Assembly: GCF_938030725.1 (NCBI RefSeq)
Contig: NZ_CALHIQ010000118.1
Span: forward strand, 1-13,715
Source: an uncultured Fretibacterium sp.
GTDB lineage: Bacteria > Synergistota > Synergistia > Synergistales > Aminobacteriaceae
Reading direction: 5' to 3'
DNA length: 13,715 nt
The notes under the pieces were generated by a model. It made no database searches and was not told where the DNA came from. It saw only the letters and a program-made list of their open reading frames with translations. Shown in pieces: positions 13,313 through 13,715 of the stretch. A program made the translations under genes and the position numbers. Positions within the stretch are counted from its first letter, which is position 1. Each line of letters begins with the position of its first letter.

Positions 13313-13715
13313 ATGACAAAGCGTTTGAGGCAGTTCAAGGTCGTGTCGGTGCTGTTTGTGTTGGCTCTGGCCGCCATCACGTTTGAGGGTAAGCCGGCTT
13401 CGGCTGCTATCCCTAAGGACATCTACTTCTTCATCGAATACACGGCTTCGACGTTGGAGTCGGGAGATGTAAGCACCGAAGGGGGTACCGACCTCACGGT
13501 GAAGGGCTTTTCCGAGATGTTCCTCGGCGCGTCGGTCGATGTGGTGGGAACGCGCCAAGAGGGCGTCTTCGCCCTCAAGTGGCCCAACGAGATACAGAAA
13601 GATTCCTCTGCCGGTCTCGACTACCAGGTGGGGGTTCCCAACCACGAGGGAGCCTTCGGGTTCTCGGCCGGGACGAAACCGGGCGATACGGGAAAGCTTG
13701 TGCTGAAACTGGAGC
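13313..13715 (+). CDS. Secreted protein of unknown family (partial, runs off the right edge)
   Basis: The first 134 codons are visible. MTKRLRQFKVVSVLFVLALA begins a typical signal peptide with likely cleavage after KPASA (residue 31). The mature part starts AIPKDIYFFIEYTASTLESG and is polar, beta-rich looking sequence with a repeated Gly/Thr/Asp flavour. I recognise no domain. ATG 13313 follows an AAAGGAAG (13294-13301); an in-frame GTG at 13301 would extend it by four residues but sits on top of that site. The 233-nt upstream region carries direct repeats and a palindrome, so the gene is probably regulated on its own, likely by the adjacent AraC-type protein. It is exported to the periplasm or cell surface; the remaining length is unknown. 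Confidence 0.8.
   Translation, partial: MTKRLRQFKVVSVLFVLALAAITFEGKPASAAIPKDIYFFIEYTASTLESGDVSTEGGTDLTVKGFSEMFLGASVDVVGTRQEGVFALKWPNEIQKDSSAGLDYQVGVPNHEGAFGFSAGTKPGDTGKLVLKLE

Overview
The window is GC-rich bacterial chromosome with signal-peptide-bearing secreted proteins and a TGS-domain nucleoside kinase of the kind found in Synergistota, Firmicutes and Thermotogae. My best guess is a Synergistota-type anaerobe (Fretibacterium/Pyramidobacter-like). That is an inference from protein style and composition; no rRNA or other marker gene is present to prove it.

Layout. Positions 1-173 hold the C-terminal end of an ABC exporter on the + strand, followed by an intergenic region of nested C/G hairpin repeats and a bidirectional terminator (484-517). 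Positions 544-4089 form a minus-strand accessory block, read right to left: a zinc-ribbon/coiled-coil/membrane protein, a small secreted protein broken by frameshifts and a stop, and a large secreted Sel1-repeat protein broken by at least four lesions. This block has more A/T-ending codons than the rest. Positions 4090-4515 are a divergent intergenic region with a dispersed repeat and a good sigma70-like promoter (4412-4440).

Positions 4516-9318 are an intact plus-strand purine-salvage operon: a TGS-domain nucleoside kinase, an adenine deaminase (ade) and an AzgA-type purine permease, with 60-63 nt gaps and a strong GNRA-loop terminator (9352-9378). The likely logic is adenine or other purine uptake by the permease, deamination to hypoxanthine and ammonia by Ade, and phosphorylation of a nucleoside by the kinase. 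Next come a divergent AlbA_2/HATPase_c_4 ATP-binding protein with a long Pro/Ala/Glu-rich tail and a class-I glutamine amidotransferase-like peptidase C26 hydrolase, probably co-transcribed. An intergenic repeat cluster (11867-12025) then leads to an AraC-family regulator (12156-13079). Right after its stop lies a 14-bp direct repeat with a 22-bp period, ahead of a secreted-protein gene that runs off the right edge.

The clearest things to re-examine are the decayed Sel1 locus, the possible AraC operator, and a family of short palindromic/dispersed repeats shared by several intergenic regions and even by the end or tail of two genes. No tRNA, rRNA, CRISPR array, complete insertion sequence or purine riboswitch was seen.
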